The notes under the pieces were generated by a model. That model had not been told where the DNA came from. It searched no databases and saw nothing but the letters and a program-made list of their open reading frames with translations. Source: Ignavibacteria bacterium (GTDB lineage Bacteria; Bacteroidota; Ignavibacteria; Tepidaquicellales; OLB5). From it: DNA of 7,953 nucleotides. The DNA lies in NCBI GenBank assembly GCA_030835005.1, contig JAUQWT010000101.1, positions 1-7,953 on the forward strand, given 5' to 3'. This document shows positions 6,558 through 7,953 of the stretch, one piece after another. Every line of letters begins with the position of its first letter. Position 1 is the first letter of the stretch. A program made the position numbers and the translations under genes.

Positions 6558-7106
6558 TTAAGGCCCGACTTTATACTCGATAAGATCACCCTCTTTGATT
6601 CCATGACGATCTGAAAAACCTCCGTTTACTTCAACCACAAATTGAGATTTCTGTTTTGAAGGAAGTGATCTTTCAGAATATGGTATAGTATTTTTATGAA
6701 TTGTATTTATTACTCCCTTATTATCTATAAACATAATATCCAGCGGTAATATCGTGTTTTTCATCCAGAATGACTGCATTTCCATAGAATCAAAAATAAA
6801 GAGCATTCCCTTATCTTCATCCATTTCGCTTCTGTACATCAATCCCTGCATGCGTTCAGACGGATTATTAGCAACCTCAACTTCTATTTTAGATATTGTT
6901 CTTTTGTCATCTTTATTCAGAAAAGTCACTTCACCTTCTTTTACCCATTTTGGTTCGTCGGAAGTATTCCTGAAAAACAGGAAATATGAAGTAACAATTG
7001 CCACGGCTACAATTACAGCAATAGCAATATTTTTTTGTGACCAGAAAGTTTGCTTCTTTTTCTCCAGTCGTTTAGATCCAGGCTTTTGTTTCTTTTTACC
7101 GCTCAT
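6558..7106 (-). CDS. DUF192 family protein, membrane-anchored
   Basis: The 182-residue product starts with a very basic stretch (residues 3-19 rich in Lys and Arg), then one hydrophobic span (about 28-45) that probably serves as an uncleaved anchor, and then a complete DUF192 domain (about 58-178). The hallmark runs are LMYRSEMDEDKGMLFIF (89-105), SFWMKNTILPLDIMFID (112-128) and VVEVNGGFSDRHGIKEGD (157-174). The biochemical role of DUF192 is not established; many members are exported and small. The domain should face outside the cytoplasm, from the positive-inside rule. The start is ATG, 15 bases after the DUF1272 stop, so the genes may share a transcript. There is no clear Shine-Dalgarno. 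Its 3' end lies 12 bases from the stop of the opposing transporter gene with no strong terminator between them. Confidence 0.9.
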   Translation of the reverse strand: MSGKKKQKPGSKRLEKKKQTFWSQKNIAIAVIVAVAIVTSYFLFFRNTSDEPKWVKEGEVTFLNKDDKRTISKIEVEVANNPSERMQGLMYRSEMDEDKGMLFIFDSMEMQSFWMKNTILPLDIMFIDNKGVINTIHKNTIPYSERSLPSKQKSQFVVEVNGGFSDRHGIKEGDLIEYKVGP

Positions 7107-7121
7107 ATCAAAATTCAGTAT

Positions 7122-7301
7122 TCACTCATTTGCTCTTTTTGGCCTTGCAGCTAACTCACCATTGCAGTTGGGACAAATGTTATTAAATTCTTTAGTACAC
7201 TCCAAACAGAAGGTGCACTCATAGCTGCAAATGCAGGCATCTGAATCCAGTTTAAGTTCGCGCAAACATTTCTCGCATTTTGTTTTCATTTCAAGTGCCA
7301 T
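7122..7301 (-). CDS. Small cysteine-rich DUF1272 protein
   Basis: I translated this 59-residue gene from the ATG at 7299-7301 to a TGA at 7122-7124. The sequence begins MALEMKTKCEKC and contains ICSYECTFCLEC (24-35) and CPNCNGEL (43-50), then a basic tail (ARPKRANE). This is the DUF1272 layout (CxxC, then CSxECTFCxxC, then CPNCxGEL), with nine cysteines at 9, 12, 23, 25, 29, 32, 35, 43 and 46. The cysteine pairs imply zinc binding, but the function of the family is unknown. Cys23 is an extra cysteine where an aromatic or similar residue is usual, to my recollection. The gene begins one base after the stop of the upstream gene, whose end supplies a Shine-Dalgarno sequence. Confidence 0.9.
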   Translation of the reverse strand: MALEMKTKCEKCLRELKLDSDACICSYECTFCLECTKEFNNICPNCNGELAARPKRANE

Positions 7302-7302
7302 A

Positions 7303-7953
7303 TCACTTCCTCAATTCAAAATCCAGCAGCTTTCTTGAGCGCTCAGTGCTTACTTCCGGAAGATGCAGGTCTATCAGGTCCATTGTTTCGCCTATCAATT
7401 CATACAATACTCCTGTTGCTAAACTCTGCTCCATATCAAAAACGGAATTGTAGCGCTTAATGAATTCAACCGGCTTGATCTGCAATTGCTCCACAGACCA
7501 CTGAATTCCTTTCAGCTTTCCCGGGTGATACTTTTTATTCAGTCCGCAAAAGATACCTATCATATTTCCTATGATCTCGTTCACGCACTCCGCAAAGAAC
7601 AATCTGTCACCGCGCTCAATAGCCATTTTTTCAACTACCCATTTAGGATAGAATTTTTTGAAATGATTTACCATTAGAATCTGCAGTTCCTTCGGGAAAT
7701 TCTCTACAGCTTTATTTCTCCATTTTGATATCCATTCATGCCCATGAAGATCGTATCCGTCAATAAACCCGGCAATCATAAGATGTTTAACCAGGTCAAC
7801 CTCAGGCTTTTCAATCATTTCAATGATCAATTGCTCGGTCTCTTTAGTATCCCCAACCCCGAAATCACATTTAATTCCATCTATATAATAATAGACTGCA
7901 AATCCTTCTTCTGGAGTACCATGGTACAGATCACCGCCGCTTTTTCTTGCGCC
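7303..7953 (-). CDS. Probable nucleotidyltransferase-like protein, C-terminal 216 residues (5' end outside window)
   Basis: The frame is open from the window end down to the TGA at 7303-7305, giving 216 residues without any start; a TTG at 7828-7830 lies inside it and need not be the start. The visible part begins GARKSGGDLYHGTPEEG, runs through a strand-like YYYIDGIKCDFGVGD and continues as a mostly helical domain. Segments such as GHEWISKWRNKAVENFPKEL and GLNKKYHPGKLKGIQW resemble the C-terminal helical domain of DUF4037-type nucleotidyltransferases. If that is right, the catalytic G-S and D-x-D motifs would lie upstream, outside the window. The assignment comes from general resemblance, so the function is unproven. 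The one-base gap to the DUF1272 gene, with a Shine-Dalgarno inside this gene's last codons, indicates coupled expression. Confidence 0.6.
   Translation of the reverse strand, partial: GARKSGGDLYHGTPEEGFAVYYYIDGIKCDFGVGDTKETEQLIIEMIEKPEVDLVKHLMIAGFIDGYDLHGHEWISKWRNKAVENFPKELQILMVNHFKKFYPKWVVEKMAIERGDRLFFAECVNEIIGNMIGIFCGLNKKYHPGKLKGIQWSVEQLQIKPVEFIKRYNSVFDMEQSLATGVLYELIGETMDLIDLHLPEVSTERSRKLLDFELRK
7306..7312 (-). promoter_or_regulatory. Shine-Dalgarno GAGGAAG for the DUF1272 gene
   Basis: On the minus strand GAGGAAG lies in the last codons of the upstream gene, with the GAGG seven bases before the ATG at 7299-7301. It fixes the DUF1272 start and supports translation coupled to the upstream gene. 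Confidence 0.75.

Noticed and set aside
6546..6566. Possible bidirectional terminator between the convergent genes (GCCT...AGGC)
   Set aside because: The stem is only 4 bp with a 9-base loop and no T-run on either strand, and half of it lies in the coding region of the DUF192 gene.
7303..7830. A 175-residue gene starting at the TTG at 7828-7830
   Set aside because: The same frame stays open to the window end with protein-like sequence (VYYYIDGIKCDFGVGD just upstream of the TTG), so this is an internal codon of a longer gene cut by the window edge.

Overview
The window carries a phosphate-starvation locus on the minus strand (about positions 1-5690), followed by an unlinked plus-strand membrane transporter gene (5835-6545) and a compact minus-strand group of three small or partial genes (6558-7953). 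The base composition is AT-rich. Most genes lack a clear Shine-Dalgarno sequence, and the one forward promoter I can see (TATATTTG at 5808-5815) fits the TAnnTTTG -7 element of Bacteroidota-type sigma factors. Together with the protein flavour, this suggests a member of the Bacteroidota/Chlorobiota/Ignavibacteriota group. This placement is an inference, not proven by a marker gene.

Phosphate region, in transcription order (right to left): a PhoB/PhoP-type response regulator (5605-4916), its PhoR histidine kinase (4915-3149), then the high-affinity phosphate ABC transporter PstS (3034-2168), PstC (2166-1285), PstA (1282-428) and the first 144 residues of PstB (434-1, cut by the window edge). 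PhoU would be expected beyond PstB but is outside the window. The logic is the classic one: PstS binds periplasmic phosphate, PstCAB imports it, PhoR senses starvation and phosphorylates PhoB, and PhoB activates the locus by binding Pho boxes.

The best regulatory signal is a set of direct repeats reading CTTAACA on the coding (minus) strand. Upstream of pstS they lie at 3126, 3115, 3104 and 3084; upstream of phoB they lie at 5683 (degenerate), 5672, 5661 and 5641. Both promoters share the same 11-11-20 bp spacing. The 11-bp period and TTAACA core match Pho boxes known for the PhoB/PhoP family (closest to the Bacillus PhoP TTAACA repeat), so the locus looks autoregulated, with a second internal Pho promoter at pstS.

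Three genes of this cluster (phoR, pstC, pstA) appear to start with TTG, and the phoB stop codon directly abuts the phoR start codon in the same frame.

Right part: a six-TM protein of the NicO/UreH/TauE-like type with a histidine-rich loop (5835-6545) converges with a DUF192 protein (7106-6558). Upstream of the latter are a 59-residue DUF1272 cysteine-rich protein (7301-7122) and the C-terminal part of a probable nucleotidyltransferase-like protein running off the window end (7953-7303). No RNA gene, mobile element, CRISPR array or phage-like feature was seen. The region is largely a housekeeping/stress locus. I did not find a convincing new system; the regulatory architecture is the most notable item.
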